Counted from the first letter of the stretch, positions 39,564 to 49,013 are shown. The stretch: 64,000 nt of DNA from Vibrio penaeicida (GCF_002933855.1 NZ_BFAQ01000011.1:61442-125441), one strand, 5' to 3'. Made by a program: numbers and translations. Notes: a model not told the origin generated them from the sequence alone.

Positions 39564-40646
39564 ATGGACAAATTTTTCAAACGTACGCTTCTTGGTGCTG
39601 CAGTATCTGCGGTAGCACTATCTGGCGCTTCAAATGCAGCGATTGACCTAAACGGCAAAGCTGTTCAATTCTACGGTCAAGCGGCTGGTAACATCACGTT
39701 GATCGATCCAAAAGCATCTGGTTCTGATAACAGCATTGGTGCTGACATCGAATCTCGTATTGGCTTCCGTGGTGTTGTTGAGTACGATGACTTCGGTCCG
39801 AACATTGTTTGGCAAATCGAAGGCGGTAACGCGAATAACGGTGACAAGTCTGGTGCGCTTGGTGCACGTGATACATACCTTGGTCTAGATTTTGAAGGTG
39901 TTGGTACATTTAAGTACGGTCGCCAACTGGTTGCTGCATACAACTACGTTGACTGGCCACACTCTAACCCTGGTCTTGGTAATGTTTTTGACTGGAATAA
40001 CGACCTAGGTGTGAGCTTCCAAGATCGTGCAGACAGTGTATTACGATTTGATTCGGCTTCTTTCGGCGGTTTCTCGTTGCAAGCGACTGTAAGTGGCATG
40101 GCTAACTCTACTGAGCAAAACGTGGTAAGCGTTGCTGGTGCTTATGCACACGAGAAATTTAATCTTCACGCAGGCTACTACACTCGTGGTGAGTACAAAG
40201 CTGCTCCAGAAGGTGATAACCCGAAATTTATTTTCGATAAAAATGGTAATGTGATTCCAAACCCTGATTACATTGATGGTGATGAAACTCATTACGCAAA
40301 TTCTTACGCGATTGTTGGTGGTAGTGTTTACCTTGGCGACCTAACGTTGACAGCGGCTTATAAAGCAATGCAAGCAGATACAGCTTCTGGCGACAATAAG
40401 CAAAATGCAGTATCAGCAACAGCTCAATATGTACTTGACGGTAAGTGGGTATTCAAAGGTGGTTACGCTATGACTAGTGACTCCACAGATGGTACTGATG
40501 ACGGTGATACAGCAATCACTGGTCGTCTAGGTTACTTGCTACCTAGCACATACCTATACACTGACATCCGTCACTACAACATGGATGGTTCGTCTGATGC
40601 TAAAGACGGTACTCGCCTACTTCTAGGTATGGAATACTACTTCTAA
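39564..40646 (+). CDS. Outer-membrane general-type porin, possibly chitoporin ChiP
   Basis: The 360-residue precursor from the ATG at 39564 has a signal peptide cleaved after SNA (about residue 23), then AIDLNGKAVQFYGQAAGNIT. It shows alternating amphipathic beta strands (IGFRGVVEYDDFGPNIVWQI, TYLGLDFEGVGTFKYGRQLV) and the C-terminal LLLGMEYYF with terminal Phe, typical of 16-strand trimeric porins. An upstream start at 39378 would bury the signal peptide, so I reject it. In Vibrio cholerae the gene after ligA is, as I recall, the chitin-oligosaccharide porin; here that name rests on position only. Confidence 0.88.
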   Translation: MDKFFKRTLLGAAVSAVALSGASNAAIDLNGKAVQFYGQAAGNITLIDPKASGSDNSIGADIESRIGFRGVVEYDDFGPNIVWQIEGGNANNGDKSGALGARDTYLGLDFEGVGTFKYGRQLVAAYNYVDWPHSNPGLGNVFDWNNDLGVSFQDRADSVLRFDSASFGGFSLQATVSGMANSTEQNVVSVAGAYAHEKFNLHAGYYTRGEYKAAPEGDNPKFIFDKNGNVIPNPDYIDGDETHYANSYAIVGGSVYLGDLTLTAAYKAMQADTASGDNKQNAVSATAQYVLDGKWVFKGGYAMTSDSTDGTDDGDTAITGRLGYLLPSTYLYTDIRHYNMDGSSDAKDGTRLLLGMEYYF

Positions 40647-40684
40647 ATTACTGCCTAATATCCACAGCTAGTAATATTCTTAGT

Positions 40685-40716
40685 AGCGAGTACCATCATT
40701 GGTACTCGCTTTTTTA
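40685..40716 (+). terminator. Terminator of porin gene
   Basis: AGCGAGTACC at 40685-40694 pairs with GGTACTCGCT at 40701-40710, followed by T6. Confidence 0.93.
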
Positions 40717-40731
40717 ATTTAAGGAAAGAGA

Positions 40732-41379
40732 ATGAAATTGTTGTATAAAGTATTAACTACAAGTGCTGTTCTGCTATCTTTTCAGGCTCAAGCAGATGTG
40801 AAAGTTCATTTGCATCGAGACCTAGCACCGGTTGTGGTCGATGGCGAAGAAGTTGGTTTTAGCTTTGGGGCAAAAAGCCCACTTGTGCTTAAAGATGGAA
40901 AGAATCAAATTGTTGTTCGCGTTTCTAAGCTTGTTGCTAAGCAAGGAGAGCACGAAAAATTCAATTCAGAACCAATTGTTGTGACATTTGAAGCTGCCAA
41001 TAAAGAATTGACGTTAAACCCTGCAAAAGTTATTACACGTTCCGACCAAGTGGGCTCTTTTGGAGATAATCCTAAAGTGAAAATGTTAGACGTAGCAGGA
41101 CACTCCTATCCTATAGATCAAGGAATTTTGAAACGTGGAAGTGGACTCACTCGTGATTACGAAAGAGAGCTGACTAAGTTTAATCAAAAAAACGGCATTA
41201 AAATCGCCACTGCAACCGCTGCAACCGCTGCAACCGCTGCAACCACTGCAACCACTGCAATTACAACTTCCTCTATGTCTAAAAACACCTCTTCAACATT
41301 GTCTGATTTGAAGGCTGATTTTGGGAAATTGAGTTCCACTGAAAAGAAAGAATTTTTAATGTGGGCGGTTGGTCAGTAA
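40732..41379 (+). CDS. DUF2057 (YccT-like) secreted protein with Thr/Ala repeat
   Basis: The 215-residue precursor has a signal peptide ending QAQA (about residue 21), then VKVHLHRDLAPVVVDGEEVG and a DGKNQIVVRVSKLV stretch, typical of DUF2057. Function unknown; family members are periplasmic or surface-exposed. Residues about 158-178 are a low-complexity ATA/ATT run encoded by a 9-nt tandem repeat that interrupts the C-terminal part. It lies right after the porin terminator and upstream of cueR. Confidence 0.82.
   Translation: MKLLYKVLTTSAVLLSFQAQADVKVHLHRDLAPVVVDGEEVGFSFGAKSPLVLKDGKNQIVVRVSKLVAKQGEHEKFNSEPIVVTFEAANKELTLNPAKVITRSDQVGSFGDNPKVKMLDVAGHSYPIDQGILKRGSGLTRDYERELTKFNQKNGIKIATATAATAATAATTATTAITTSSMSKNTSSTLSDLKADFGKLSSTEKKEFLMWAVGQ
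41209..41262 (+). repeat. In-frame 9-nt tandem repeat within the DUF2057 gene
   Basis: Units of (A/G)CTGCAACC occur five times at 41209-41253, with a sixth degenerate unit at 41254-41262. Because the unit is a multiple of three, changes in copy number alter the length of the Thr/Ala linker without shifting the frame. Confidence 0.95.
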
Positions 41380-41447
41380 CATAAAGTTTATTCCGCGACA
41401 AACAGCGTTTATAGTTGGCTGATATAATCAGATTACAATACGTTAAT

Positions 41448-41843
41448 ATGAATATCAGCCAAGTATCTAAACTCACAGATCTCACCCCTAAATCTATTCG
41501 GTTTTACGAATCGAAAGGCATCACTTCTCAAGCCATACGCAGTGCTAATGGTTACCGCACTTATTCCGAAAAACACATAGAAGAGTTGCAACTGGTTGCG
41601 CGAGCAAGATCGGCTGGATTCAGCTTGGATGAATGCAAGAGTTTACTGGAACTTGCGTTCAATCCGTCGCGAACAAGCGCGGAAGTGAAAGCGAAAACAC
41701 GGGATAAACTCGTTGAAATAGAAACCAAAATCGCAGAGTTGAATTTGATGAAGAATCAATTAGAAAGTTGGATGTCTGAGTGTCCAGGGGATGAAGGAAA
41801 AGAGTGTCCGATTATTGATAATTTGTGTGGGCATAAAAAATAG
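41448..41843 (+). CDS. cueR: CueR, copper-responsive MerR-family activator
   Basis: Cytoplasmic Cu(I) sensor of 131 residues from the ATG at 41448 (MNISQVSKLTDLTPKSIRFY). It has the MerR helix-turn-helix with RFYESKG and GYRTYS, a long dimerisation helix, and the metal loop CPGDEGKEC with Cys112 and Cys120. These are the same numbers and spacing as in Escherichia coli CueR. The track-longer start at 41415 lacks MerR homology. Its target operator is found at copA, 34 kb upstream in this window. It converges with the nfeD gene. Confidence 0.93.
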   Translation: MNISQVSKLTDLTPKSIRFYESKGITSQAIRSANGYRTYSEKHIEELQLVARARSAGFSLDECKSLLELAFNPSRTSAEVKAKTRDKLVEIETKIAELNLMKNQLESWMSECPGDEGKECPIIDNLCGHKK

Positions 41844-41867
41844 GTTTGCCACCAGACAAACCTATTT
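41838..41867 (+). terminator. Bidirectional terminator between cueR and nfeD
   Basis: AAATAGGTTTG pairs with CAAACCTATTT; the first arm overlaps the cueR stop codon. Confidence 0.85.
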
Positions 41868-41896
41868 CATTGTGAACGCCAATTTACAGCAGTGTG

Positions 41897-42349
41897 TTAC
41901 TCTACAGCTTCAATAGTAAGGACTATTCCGTCAACGGCGGTGACTTTAACAGTGGTGCCTGCACTAAGAGAGCGCTCACTCATTGCAGACCAAGTGGTAT
42001 CACCCATTCGGATGCGACAGCGTCCTGCTTCTATGTCTTCTTCTAGACGAGTTATTTGACCTACAAGCTGTTTGTCTCGTTGATTTAAGTTCGTCTCTTC
42101 TTCATCTAAGACGTCTTTTTTGTGTTGGTAGCGCCACCAAAGCCAAGTGGTTACGAGTGAGAAAACAGCGAAACATACCCATTGAAGTTCCCAGCTGATT
42201 GGAATAAGCAGTTTCACGAGCCCCACTAAGATGGCTGATATACCAATCCACAGCAGGTAGCCTGCTGTGCCAAGTAATTCTCCACATAACAGCACCAAAC
42301 CTAGAGCAATCCAGTGCCAGTGGTTCATCTGGTTAAGGATTTCTATCAT
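41897..42349 (-). CDS. NfeD-family membrane protein
   Basis: The 150-residue protein from the ATG at 42349 has two or three N-terminal membrane helices (HWIALGLVLLCGELLGTAGY, LWIGISAILVGLVKLLI) and a C-terminal OB-fold-like domain (GRCRIRMGDTTWSAMSERSL). NfeD proteins work with SPFH partners in membrane microdomains. Its ATG lies immediately after the stop of the upstream SPFH gene, so the two are coupled. Confidence 0.88.
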   Translation of the reverse strand: MIEILNQMNHWHWIALGLVLLCGELLGTAGYLLWIGISAILVGLVKLLIPISWELQWVCFAVFSLVTTWLWWRYQHKKDVLDEEETNLNQRDKQLVGQITRLEEDIEAGRCRIRMGDTTWSAMSERSLSAGTTVKVTAVDGIVLTIEAVE

Positions 42350-42350
42350 A

Positions 42351-43268
42351 TTATTTCTCTTTCGAGTCTTTGAACATTTCTGCAATACCTGCCACAGATC
42401 CCATTAAGCCTGTTGCTTCTAGTGGCAGCATAATGATCTTTCCATTTTCAGCCTGACCGATGGACTTAATGGCTTCAGTGTAACCTTGGGCGATAAAGTA
42501 GTTTACGGCTTGCATGTCGCCTTGTGCGATGGCGGTTGAAACCATTTCTGTGGCCTTTGCTTCAGCTTCAGCTGCGCGTTCTCTTGCCTCTGCTTGAAGA
42601 ATTGCTGCTTGCTTATCACCTTCAGCTTTTAGAATTTCAGCCTGCTTTTGACCTTCTGCACGCAAAATTTCAGCTTGTCGAACCCCTTCGGCTTCAAGTA
42701 CTTCAGCACGTTTATTACGTTCGGCTTTCATTTGAGCATTCATTGCGGCGGTAAGGTCGGCCGGTGGCTGAACATCTTTGATTTCAATACGAGTCACTTT
42801 TACTCCCCATGGATTGGTTGCTTCATCCACGATAGAAAGTAATCGAGTGTTTATCATGTCTCGTTGGCTTAGCATTTCATCTAATTCTAGCGAGCCTAAA
42901 ACAGTTCGAATATTCGTGAGTGTTAAGTTTCGAATCGCGTGTTCTAGGTCATTCACTTCATAAGCGGCCTTTGGGGCGTCCACTACTTGTACGAAACAGA
43001 CGGCATCAATGGTCACGTTGGCATTGTCTTTTGAAATCACTTCTTGCGCGGGAATATCCAGCACACGTTCCATCATGTTTACGCGGTGTCCGACGGAATC
43101 GATAAATGGGATAATAAGGTTTAAACCTGGTTTAAGGGATTGGGTGTAGCGACCAAAGCGCTCTACAGTCCAGTTATTGCCTTGAGGAACGGTTTTTACA
43201 CCAGCTACGATAAAGATTATGGCGACAAAAATAAGCACGCCAACGGTGATGAGAATATCGAGTTCCAT
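42351..43268 (-). CDS. qmcA: SPFH/stomatin-like protein (QmcA type)
   Basis: The 305-residue membrane-anchored protein has an N-terminal helix (about 5-25), an SPFH domain with [20 protein letters not shown] and [11 protein letters not shown], and a long coiled region with repeated AEGxxQAEILxAEG units (about 195-225). It ends with a conserved [14 protein letters not shown] stretch. QmcA forms a multimeric cage; its role in membrane protein quality control is inferred from the family. It is operonic with the NfeD gene. Confidence 0.92.
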   Translation of the reverse strand: MELDILITVGVLIFVAIIFIVAGVKTVPQGNNWTVERFGRYTQSLKPGLNLIIPFIDSVGHRVNMMERVLDIPAQEVISKDNANVTIDAVCFVQVVDAPKAAYEVNDLEHAIRNLTLTNIRTVLGSLELDEMLSQRDMINTRLLSIVDEATNPWGVKVTRIEIKDVQPPADLTAAMNAQMKAERNKRAEVLEAEGVRQAEILRAEGQKQAEILKAEGDKQAAILQAEARERAAEAEAKATEMVSTAIAQGDMQAVNYFIAQGYTEAIKSIGQAENGKIIMLPLEATGLMGSVAGIAEMFKDSKEK

Positions 43269-43377
43269 GACTATATCCTTAATATATATTGGATAAACCA
43301 GAATACAGTGAACCGAATTAATCTGAAACTTAATTTATGAAACGAGTTTGATTTTTGCGCTGCATTTAGCACACAAA

Positions 43378-43409
43378 TATACCCAAGCATCCTGAGGTTA
43401 CTGGGTATA
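43378..43409. repeat. Palindromic short repeat
   Basis: TATACCCA at one end and CTGGGTATA at the other enclose AGCATCCTGAGGTTA. It is a palindromised relative of the repeat at 45777-45796 (shared CTGAGGTTAC and GGGTATA). Confidence 0.65.
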
Positions 43410-43511
43410 TAAACTAAAAGGGAGAAAAATTTAAAGGCAGCGCATCAAGTACCGATAGTTCCTTGCAAGCCTTGCTGCCAGTGAGTTTTAGAACTACTTA
43501 GCTTAAATCAC

Positions 43512-44366
43512 TTAGTACAATAATGAATAAAGCTTTCGTCTATATTGACCGGCGAATGCATGCCCTTGCCCAAGTGCTGCCAATATATCCATAAAGGATT
43601 TCTTTAGGTCACCATTAAGTGCATTCAAGTCTTTTGACAGGAATGACCAAAGTAGCTCTAACGCTTCTTCATCTCGACCAACTTGGTGGTATTGTAAACC
43701 TAGGTCATTTGCTAGTTGAGGATCGTTTGGTGATTGTTGAAATTGTTGCTCTAACGCCTGAATTTCTGGGCTGTCAGCCGCTTGTTTTTGCAGATCCAGT
43801 TTAGCAACTAGGCTTTTATAGTAGTTATCTTGATATTCCAATGGGATTGTTGATAAAAGCTGTTCGGCTGACTCAAATTGATTGGTTTCTAACAAACAAT
43901 CTGCAGTGACCAATTTAACATCACCACGTTGTTTGAATTCCTCTTCTAAAGTCGAGATATCAGCTAATGCTTCAGAATACTGCTGTGCTTGAATCTTTTC
44001 TTGAATGGCTTTGAGCGCAAGTTCGTCTTGACTAGGTAAATGTTTTGCGAGCATTTCTTTAATTTGCTCAATCGTTTGAGGACCGCCTAATCCATCAACT
44101 GGTTGACCGTTTACAAATAGGGCGATCGTTGGCAAAGCCTGTACGCCAAATTGACCCGCAATCATTTGCTCTTGTTCACAGTTCAATAAAGCAAGAGTAA
44201 ATGCACCTTGGTATTGGTTAGCTAAAGTTTGCAGATCAGGAATGATTTGCGCACTTTCTTGGCTCATCGGAGCCCAAAAATGTATTAGTACAGGTGATTG
44301 AGCTGAACCTTCGAGTATCTGGCGAAAATTCTGCTCATTCAATTCAACGATGTAATCAGACGACAT
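43512..44366 (-). CDS. cnoX: CnoX/YbbN-type thioredoxin-fold co-chaperone
   Basis: The 284-residue protein has an N-terminal thioredoxin fold (about 5-110) and C-terminal TPR-like repeats (about 115-284), the YbbN layout. At the active-site position it has WAPMSQES, so both CxxC cysteines are replaced by Ser35 and Ser38; the Escherichia coli protein reads SQHC as I recall. It is therefore not a disulfide reductase; a holdase/co-chaperone role is inferred from the family. A distant Cys is in LLNCEQEQ. Confidence 0.9.
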   Translation of the reverse strand: MSSDYIVELNEQNFRQILEGSAQSPVLIHFWAPMSQESAQIIPDLQTLANQYQGAFTLALLNCEQEQMIAGQFGVQALPTIALFVNGQPVDGLGGPQTIEQIKEMLAKHLPSQDELALKAIQEKIQAQQYSEALADISTLEEEFKQRGDVKLVTADCLLETNQFESAEQLLSTIPLEYQDNYYKSLVAKLDLQKQAADSPEIQALEQQFQQSPNDPQLANDLGLQYHQVGRDEEALELLWSFLSKDLNALNGDLKKSFMDILAALGQGHAFAGQYRRKLYSLLY

Positions 44367-44478
44367 GGTCTTTCCTTAATTGTGGGCACTCCCTATTAGG
44401 TAAGGGTAATTAGGCGAGAAATCAAGAGGAAATGCCACATGATGTGGCACTTGGGTAATAAGCAAGCAAAGGAGTAAG

Positions 44479-44541
44479 TCACAGTATTAAAATAAGAAGC
44501 ACTACACCTATGCTCAGCCAGTTCAGCTGGTTTAGTGTCAT
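44479..44541 (-). CDS. Candidate 20-residue hydrophobic small protein
   Basis: The minus strand reads MTLNQLNWLSIGVVLLILIL then TGA, 20 residues with a single predicted membrane helix from about residue 7. The ATG at 44541 is preceded by GTTGAGGAAACA, a strong ribosome binding site at good spacing. It lies alone in the 350-bp gap between the cnoX and SDR genes. No family is recognised. The evidence is the ribosome binding site plus the composition; conservation was not checked. Confidence 0.45.
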   Translation of the reverse strand: MTLNQLNWLSIGVVLLILIL

Positions 44542-44716
44542 TGTTTCCTCAACAGGTATTGCTAGGAGAGACGGGTAAAGCAGAATCTTCTTCAGTATTA
44601 ATACTAGAGAAGAATTATTAACGTTTAATGACACTATTGAAATTAATGAGTGGAGATAACAGGCTCAAAAGAGTACATGGTGCTAGTTAATTGTTTTGAA
44701 AAGATTTAACTGTAAG

Positions 44717-45544
44717 CTATGCCGCTTTTGAAAGGATTCTATCCAATAAACGAGTCGAGAGAATACGTTTTAGGATGGCAAATACTTTGGTTGGTGTGGT
44801 TACTCGATAGCGAATCTTGGGCTTAGTTGACTCTATCGCATGAATAAGTGGTGCAATAATGGATTCTGCGGGTAAGGTAAATGCATTGCCCGATTTGTCA
44901 TTTGCTAAGCGTTGAAGTTGCAACTCGTATTCTGCTTTATGGAGACTCGATTCTACAGGAATCCATTGTTTAAAATGCTTAAGGGCATTAGCTCTAAATT
45001 GAGTCTCGATCGGGCCGGGTTCAATCAAAGAGATATGAATCCCCGAACCTTTCAGTTCCAATCGGAGGGTGTCTGTCCAGCCTTCTAGGGCAAATTTTGA
45101 AGCATTATAGGCTCCCCGATATTTCATTGCTGCAAACCCGAGTACAGAACTGTTTTGGATAATTCGCCCAGCTCCCTGTTTACGCATGATTGGCAATACT
45201 TGTTTCACCAGTTCATGCCAACCAAAAACGTTGGTTTCAAATTGCTCTCGAAGTGCTTCAGTAGGAAGATCCTCCAGCGCGCCAGCTTGACCGTATGCAC
45301 CGTTATTAAAAAGGACGTCAATTTTACCTTCTGTGAGTTGCAGCGCTTCTGAAAGGCCACTGGTAATGCTGTCTTGCGCGCTTACATCCAATTGGACACA
45401 CATGAGACCTTCTGAGCGAAGTCTTTCTACATCATCCTGGCGGCGACATGAAGCAATAACCTTGTAGCCTTCTTTGTGCAGTGCGTGAGCACAAACGTAG
45501 CCGATGCCAGTAGAACAACCAGTAATAAGAACGGAGGCTTTCAT
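44717..45544 (-). CDS. Short-chain dehydrogenase/reductase (SDR), unknown substrate
   Basis: The 275-residue NAD(P)-dependent oxidoreductase has the Rossmann motif TGCSTGIG near residues 8-15, NNGAYG at about 80, and the catalytic Ser plus YNASK (Ser at about 132, Tyr and Lys at about 145-149). LIEPGPIETQF follows. The substrate cannot be told from the sequence. The gene seems monocistronic; a structured repeat lies between it and the next gene upstream. Confidence 0.85.
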   Translation of the reverse strand: MKASVLITGCSTGIGYVCAHALHKEGYKVIASCRRQDDVERLRSEGLMCVQLDVSAQDSITSGLSEALQLTEGKIDVLFNNGAYGQAGALEDLPTEALREQFETNVFGWHELVKQVLPIMRKQGAGRIIQNSSVLGFAAMKYRGAYNASKFALEGWTDTLRLELKGSGIHISLIEPGPIETQFRANALKHFKQWIPVESSLHKAEYELQLQRLANDKSGNAFTLPAESIIAPLIHAIESTKPKIRYRVTTPTKVFAILKRILSTRLLDRILSKAA

Positions 45545-45669
45545 TAAGTTTCCTTGTGGGGTTTGAGGTTAGGATTTTGTTCCATTTCTTTGTTAAAGAA
45601 TTGGAAAGAGCTCATCGCTATATGCCATCTTTCCTTTGAGTTAGAGCAGAATATGAGCTCCCAAGGGCT

Positions 45670-45823
45670 AGTTTAACTGGCTTTCATACTGCGTTATCGA
45701 TTCTTGATTTAGAACCACTAGATCTTCAAATCGATGCCTTGCCTGAAAGCCAGTTAACTCTCGCTGAACCTAGCATCTTGAGGTTACTTGGGTATAGTAA
45801 CCATAAATGGTCAGCAGACCCTA
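45670..45823 (-). repeat. MITE-like structured repeat, degenerate copy (left end not identified)
   Basis: A long hairpin at 45671-45759 has arms GTTTAACTGGCTTTCA and TGAAAGCCAGTTAACT. Its 55-nt core (45687-45741) starts TACTGCGTTATC and ends TGCCTTG, as does the core of the intact copy at 49573-49627, with identical length. It continues with the 41-base short repeat and ends GTCAGCAGACCCTA at 45810-45823. This end matches the terminal inverted repeat of the intact copy. The final CTA is the stop codon (TAG on minus) of the neighbouring gene. Confidence 0.7.
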
Positions 45824-46735
45824 ATCTTGGTGTTGCAAAATATTTTTGAGTGCTGGCTCAAGGCGAGAGTAGGTAAATATAAAACCAAGTTCCGTTAAGT
45901 GCTTAGGTTTAGCTCGAATACTATCAAACAGCAAAGATGAAGCCTCGCCCAGTGCGAGTTGAATAACCCATTTAGGGGTGAATAAGATGTGAGGTCGATT
46001 CAAGACCTTAGCTAGGGTTTTGCTGAAAAGTTGATTTTGAACAGGGTGAGGCGCACACAGATTAAATACGCCATGCGCATAGTCTGTTTCGAGTAAATAC
46101 ATGATGGCTCGTACCATGTCTTGGAGGTGGATCCATGGCATATACTGTTTTCCGCTGCCTATTGGTCCACCTAGCCCCATTCTGTAAGGAAGGATCATTT
46201 TTTCGAGCGCCCCGCCGTTGGTACCAAGCACGATACCTGTTCTGAGCAGGCAAACTCTCGTTCTGTCAGACTCGGCTCTTTTGGCGATAGTTTCCCATTT
46301 TGAACACACTTGGTGAGCAAACTGCTCTTGGTGAACATGGAGGTTTTCATCGAATGGATGAGACTGTTGATCTCCATAGTAGCCGACAGCAGAGCCACTA
46401 ATAAAAACAGAGGGCGGCTGGGTACTTGCGTGAACAAGTGAAACCACTTGTTTGGTTATGTCCCAGCGACTATCACATATCTTCTGCTTTTGAGTGTCTG
46501 ACCAGCGCTTATCTGCGATGGGCTCGCCAGCAAGATTGATCACAGCATCGAAATCATTGAGATCGGAGAACGAATCGAAATCAGCGATGTATTCGATATT
46601 GCCAAAGTCGGCATGGGTGAGTACTTCTCTAGCCTTTTCAATATTTCGAGTAAGAACGACGAGCTGATGACCAGCTAAGTGCTTTACGAGTTCCTTTCCA
46701 ATAAAACCGGTTCCTCCGGTCAACAACACTTTCAT
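45821..46735 (-). CDS. TIGR01777-family (YfcH-like) epimerase/SDR protein
   Basis: The 304-residue extended-SDR protein from the ATG at 46735 begins MKVLLTGGTGFIGKELVKHL with the GxxGxxG NAD(P) motif. It has AVINLAGEPIADKRWSDTQK, SGSAVGYYGD and a C-terminal DUF1731-like region. Physiological role unknown. An ATG three codons upstream (46747) is less likely. Its stop codon TAG is the last triplet of the repeat element at 45670-45823. Confidence 0.88.
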   Translation of the reverse strand: MKVLLTGGTGFIGKELVKHLAGHQLVVLTRNIEKAREVLTHADFGNIEYIADFDSFSDLNDFDAVINLAGEPIADKRWSDTQKQKICDSRWDITKQVVSLVHASTQPPSVFISGSAVGYYGDQQSHPFDENLHVHQEQFAHQVCSKWETIAKRAESDRTRVCLLRTGIVLGTNGGALEKMILPYRMGLGGPIGSGKQYMPWIHLQDMVRAIMYLLETDYAHGVFNLCAPHPVQNQLFSKTLAKVLNRPHILFTPKWVIQLALGEASSLLFDSIRAKPKHLTELGFIFTYSRLEPALKNILQHQD

Positions 46736-46782
46736 GTTCTTCCTCATTGTCTTCTTCCGTTCTTCATTATAGACGTTGGTCG

Positions 46783-46992
46783 CTAAGATAGATCAAAGTG
46801 GCGTTTGAGAATCAAGAGCCGTGATCGCATAAAGCTTGGGCAATTCGGATAATTGAGCATTACGTGGACAACACATCTCACAAATAATTCCTTCTTAAAT
46901 TTCATCACTCCAGCAGTGTCACATTTTCTTACATATTTATGTGCCATGCTGTATATGTCCAAGTCATTTTGAATGTCTTGGTTTACATCCAT
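46783..46992 (-). CDS. Possible small hypothetical protein
   Basis: A 69-residue ORF (MDVNQDIQNDLDIYSMAHKY onward, basic C-terminal half, three Cys) in the gap between the YfcH-like gene and the DUF1538 operon. I see no strong ribosome binding site and no known motif. The composition is protein-like but not decisive. Confidence 0.35.
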   Translation of the reverse strand: MDVNQDIQNDLDIYSMAHKYVRKCDTAGVMKFKKELFVRCVVHVMLNYPNCPSFMRSRLLILKRHFDLS

Positions 46993-47147
46993 GTTAAAGA
47001 AACAGATATCGACTAGAGCTTTATCTATGTAATTAGGTTCGTTTTACAGAATGTGACTATAAAGATGAGTTTTGAGTAACCACAGAATATATAACATCTG
47101 TTCTTATGGGTGCACTGCTTGCGACTTACGTTTACACAGGGGGTGTG

Positions 47148-47882
47148 ATGGCTGCCATTTTTGCGCTTGCTAAGTCCATGTTATCGAGTTTACGGGATCT
47201 GATGCCAATTATTTTGGTGATCGGATTTTTTCAACTGGTTGTCCTCCAAGAACCTCTTCCTAATTTGTTGTCCATCTTGTTTGGCTTACTGCTTGTGGTC
47301 TTGGGGCTCACTTTCTTTATTTTTGGTCTAGAAATGGGGCTTTTTCCAATCGGCGAGTCTATGGCTCAGGCTTTTGCTCGTAAAGGAAGTGTAGTTTGGC
47401 TGCTCATTTTTGCCTTTAGTTTAGGATTCGGGACGACCATTGCAGAGCCCGCGCTTACTGCAGTCGCACAAGAAGCATCGGAAGTTGCGGCTGAAGGTGG
47501 AGTGATTGAGCATACTGAAGAGGCGATGGAAAGCTACGCAGATGGTCTTCGGTTAACGGTCGCACTTTCTGTTGGTGTGGCCATTGTTATTGGGGTGATC
47601 CGCATCTTAAAAGGGTGGCCTATTCACATTATGATTATCGGTGGCTACATCGGCATCGTTATTCTCACGGGGTTTGCTCCAGATACCATTATTGGCATCG
47701 CTTATGATTCTGGAGGGGTGACCACATCGACGATTACTGTACCGCTAGTAACAGCGCTTGGCGTCGGTTTGGCCTCTGCGATTAAAGGCCGCAACCCCAT
47801 GATAGATGGATTTGGTCTGATTGCTTTTGCTTCTTTACTCCCAATGATGTTCGTCATGATCTATGGGATGGTGCTGTCATGA
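47148..47882 (+). CDS. DUF1538 membrane protein, first subunit (UmpA-like)
   Basis: Multi-spanning inner-membrane protein of 244 residues from the ATG at 47148, which follows CAGGGGGTGTG. Conserved DUF1538 segments are [38 protein letters not shown] and [20 protein letters not shown]. Charged AEP and YDSGG motifs lie within hydrophobic stretches. A DUF1538 pair from Halomonas (UmpAB) was reported, as I recall, to be a two-component Na+(Li+,K+)/H+ antiporter. The gene overlaps the next by ATGA. An upstream ATG at 47106 has no such ribosome binding site. Confidence 0.82.
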   Translation: MAAIFALAKSMLSSLRDLMPIILVIGFFQLVVLQEPLPNLLSILFGLLLVVLGLTFFIFGLEMGLFPIGESMAQAFARKGSVVWLLIFAFSLGFGTTIAEPALTAVAQEASEVAAEGGVIEHTEEAMESYADGLRLTVALSVGVAIVIGVIRILKGWPIHIMIIGGYIGIVILTGFAPDTIIGIAYDSGGVTTSTITVPLVTALGVGLASAIKGRNPMIDGFGLIAFASLLPMMFVMIYGMVLS

Positions 47883-48673
47883 TCAGTGTGTCTCTGTTTG
47901 TTGATACCTTTGTTAGCACTGTGACTGATGTTATTCCCATTGCCTCGATTATCTTTGGCTTTCAATTTGCCGTGCTTCGAAAGCCTATAGCTAATTTGAC
48001 GAAAGTCATCTTGGGGTTTGTTTATGTGTTGATCGGACTTTCGCTCTTTTTGATTGGGCTTGAACTGGCATTATTCCCACTAGGGGAAACCATGGCAAGC
48101 CAACTTACCGAGCCCCAATTTTTGCAAGAATTTAAAGTGTCTATTGGCCAGTCTCTAGAGTGGATAGATTACTACTGGGTGTACTTATTTGCGTTTTTTA
48201 TTGGTTTCAGCACCACGGTTGCAGAGCCATCCTTGATTGCCGTTGCAATTAAAGCAAATCAGGTATCTGGCGGATCCATTAGTGTCAATGGATTACGAAT
48301 TGCCGTTGCACTGGGTGTCGCGGTAGGCATATCACTGGGCAGCTATCGAATTGTGGTAGGCGATCCAATCCATTACTACATCATTTCTGGGTATATCGTG
48401 GTGGTTATCCAAACCTTTTTTGCACCAAAGCTGATAGTGCCACTGGCATACGACTCTGGCGGTGTGACCACATCGACCGTTACGGTTCCCTTGGTTACGG
48501 CGTTGGGGCTAGGACTTGCTTCAACTGTGCCAGGACGAAATCCAGTAATTGATGGCTTTGGTTTGATTGCTTTTGCCAGCCTATTTCCGATTATTTCAGT
48601 TATGGGGTATGCACAACTTACCCAGTGGCTGAATCAGCGTGCTTCGTCTAAGGAGAAAGAAAATGCGCTTTAA
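47879..48673 (+). CDS. DUF1538 membrane protein, second subunit (UmpB-like)
   Basis: The 264-residue paralogue of the preceding protein has matching motifs: [20 protein letters not shown] and [20 protein letters not shown], with [18 protein letters not shown] near the end. The start ATG overlaps the previous stop by 4 bp. The pair most likely forms a hetero-oligomer. The stop is 11 bp inside the next gene, so translation is coupled through the whole operon. Confidence 0.82.
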   Translation: MISVSLFVDTFVSTVTDVIPIASIIFGFQFAVLRKPIANLTKVILGFVYVLIGLSLFLIGLELALFPLGETMASQLTEPQFLQEFKVSIGQSLEWIDYYWVYLFAFFIGFSTTVAEPSLIAVAIKANQVSGGSISVNGLRIAVALGVAVGISLGSYRIVVGDPIHYYIISGYIVVVIQTFFAPKLIVPLAYDSGGVTTSTVTVPLVTALGLGLASTVPGRNPVIDGFGLIAFASLFPIISVMGYAQLTQWLNQRASSKEKENAL

Positions 48674-49013
48674 ACTCATTATTGCTTTTGTCGAAGAAAG
48701 CAAAACAGATGTGGTTCTTGATGCTGCTCGCGGAGCGGGTGCTACTGGAGCAACGGTAATTAATCACGCAAGGGGAGAAGGCGTTAATAAGAAACGCACT
48801 TTCCTTGGGCTAACATTAGAGGTTCAAAAAGATGTCCTCTTATTTGTTGTTGAAGAACATTTGTCTCGCCATATATTAGAAAAAATCAGTGAAGTGGGTG
48901 AGTTTGATGAAGCATCGGGGCAGGGGATTGCGGTGCAAATTGATGTTGAAGATGCGGTTGGGGTCGCGCACCAAGTTGAAACCTTAACCCGTGTGGTAGA
49001 GGAAAAGCTATGA
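48663..49013 (+). CDS. PII-like signalling protein
   Basis: The 116-residue protein from the ATG at 48663 ([20 protein letters not shown]) has the PII ferredoxin-like fold signature AARGAGATGATVINHARGEG, a short T-loop region (VNKKRTFLGL) without the uridylylated Tyr of GlnB, and KDVLLFVVEEHLSRHIL. It is therefore a divergent PII-like protein, perhaps binding an adenine nucleotide. Genetic coupling to DUF1538 proteins suggests that it gates that transporter, as GlnK does AmtB; this is inference. It overlaps both neighbours. Confidence 0.85.
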   Translation: MRFKLIIAFVEESKTDVVLDAARGAGATGATVINHARGEGVNKKRTFLGLTLEVQKDVLLFVVEEHLSRHILEKISEVGEFDEASGQGIAVQIDVEDAVGVAHQVETLTRVVEEKL

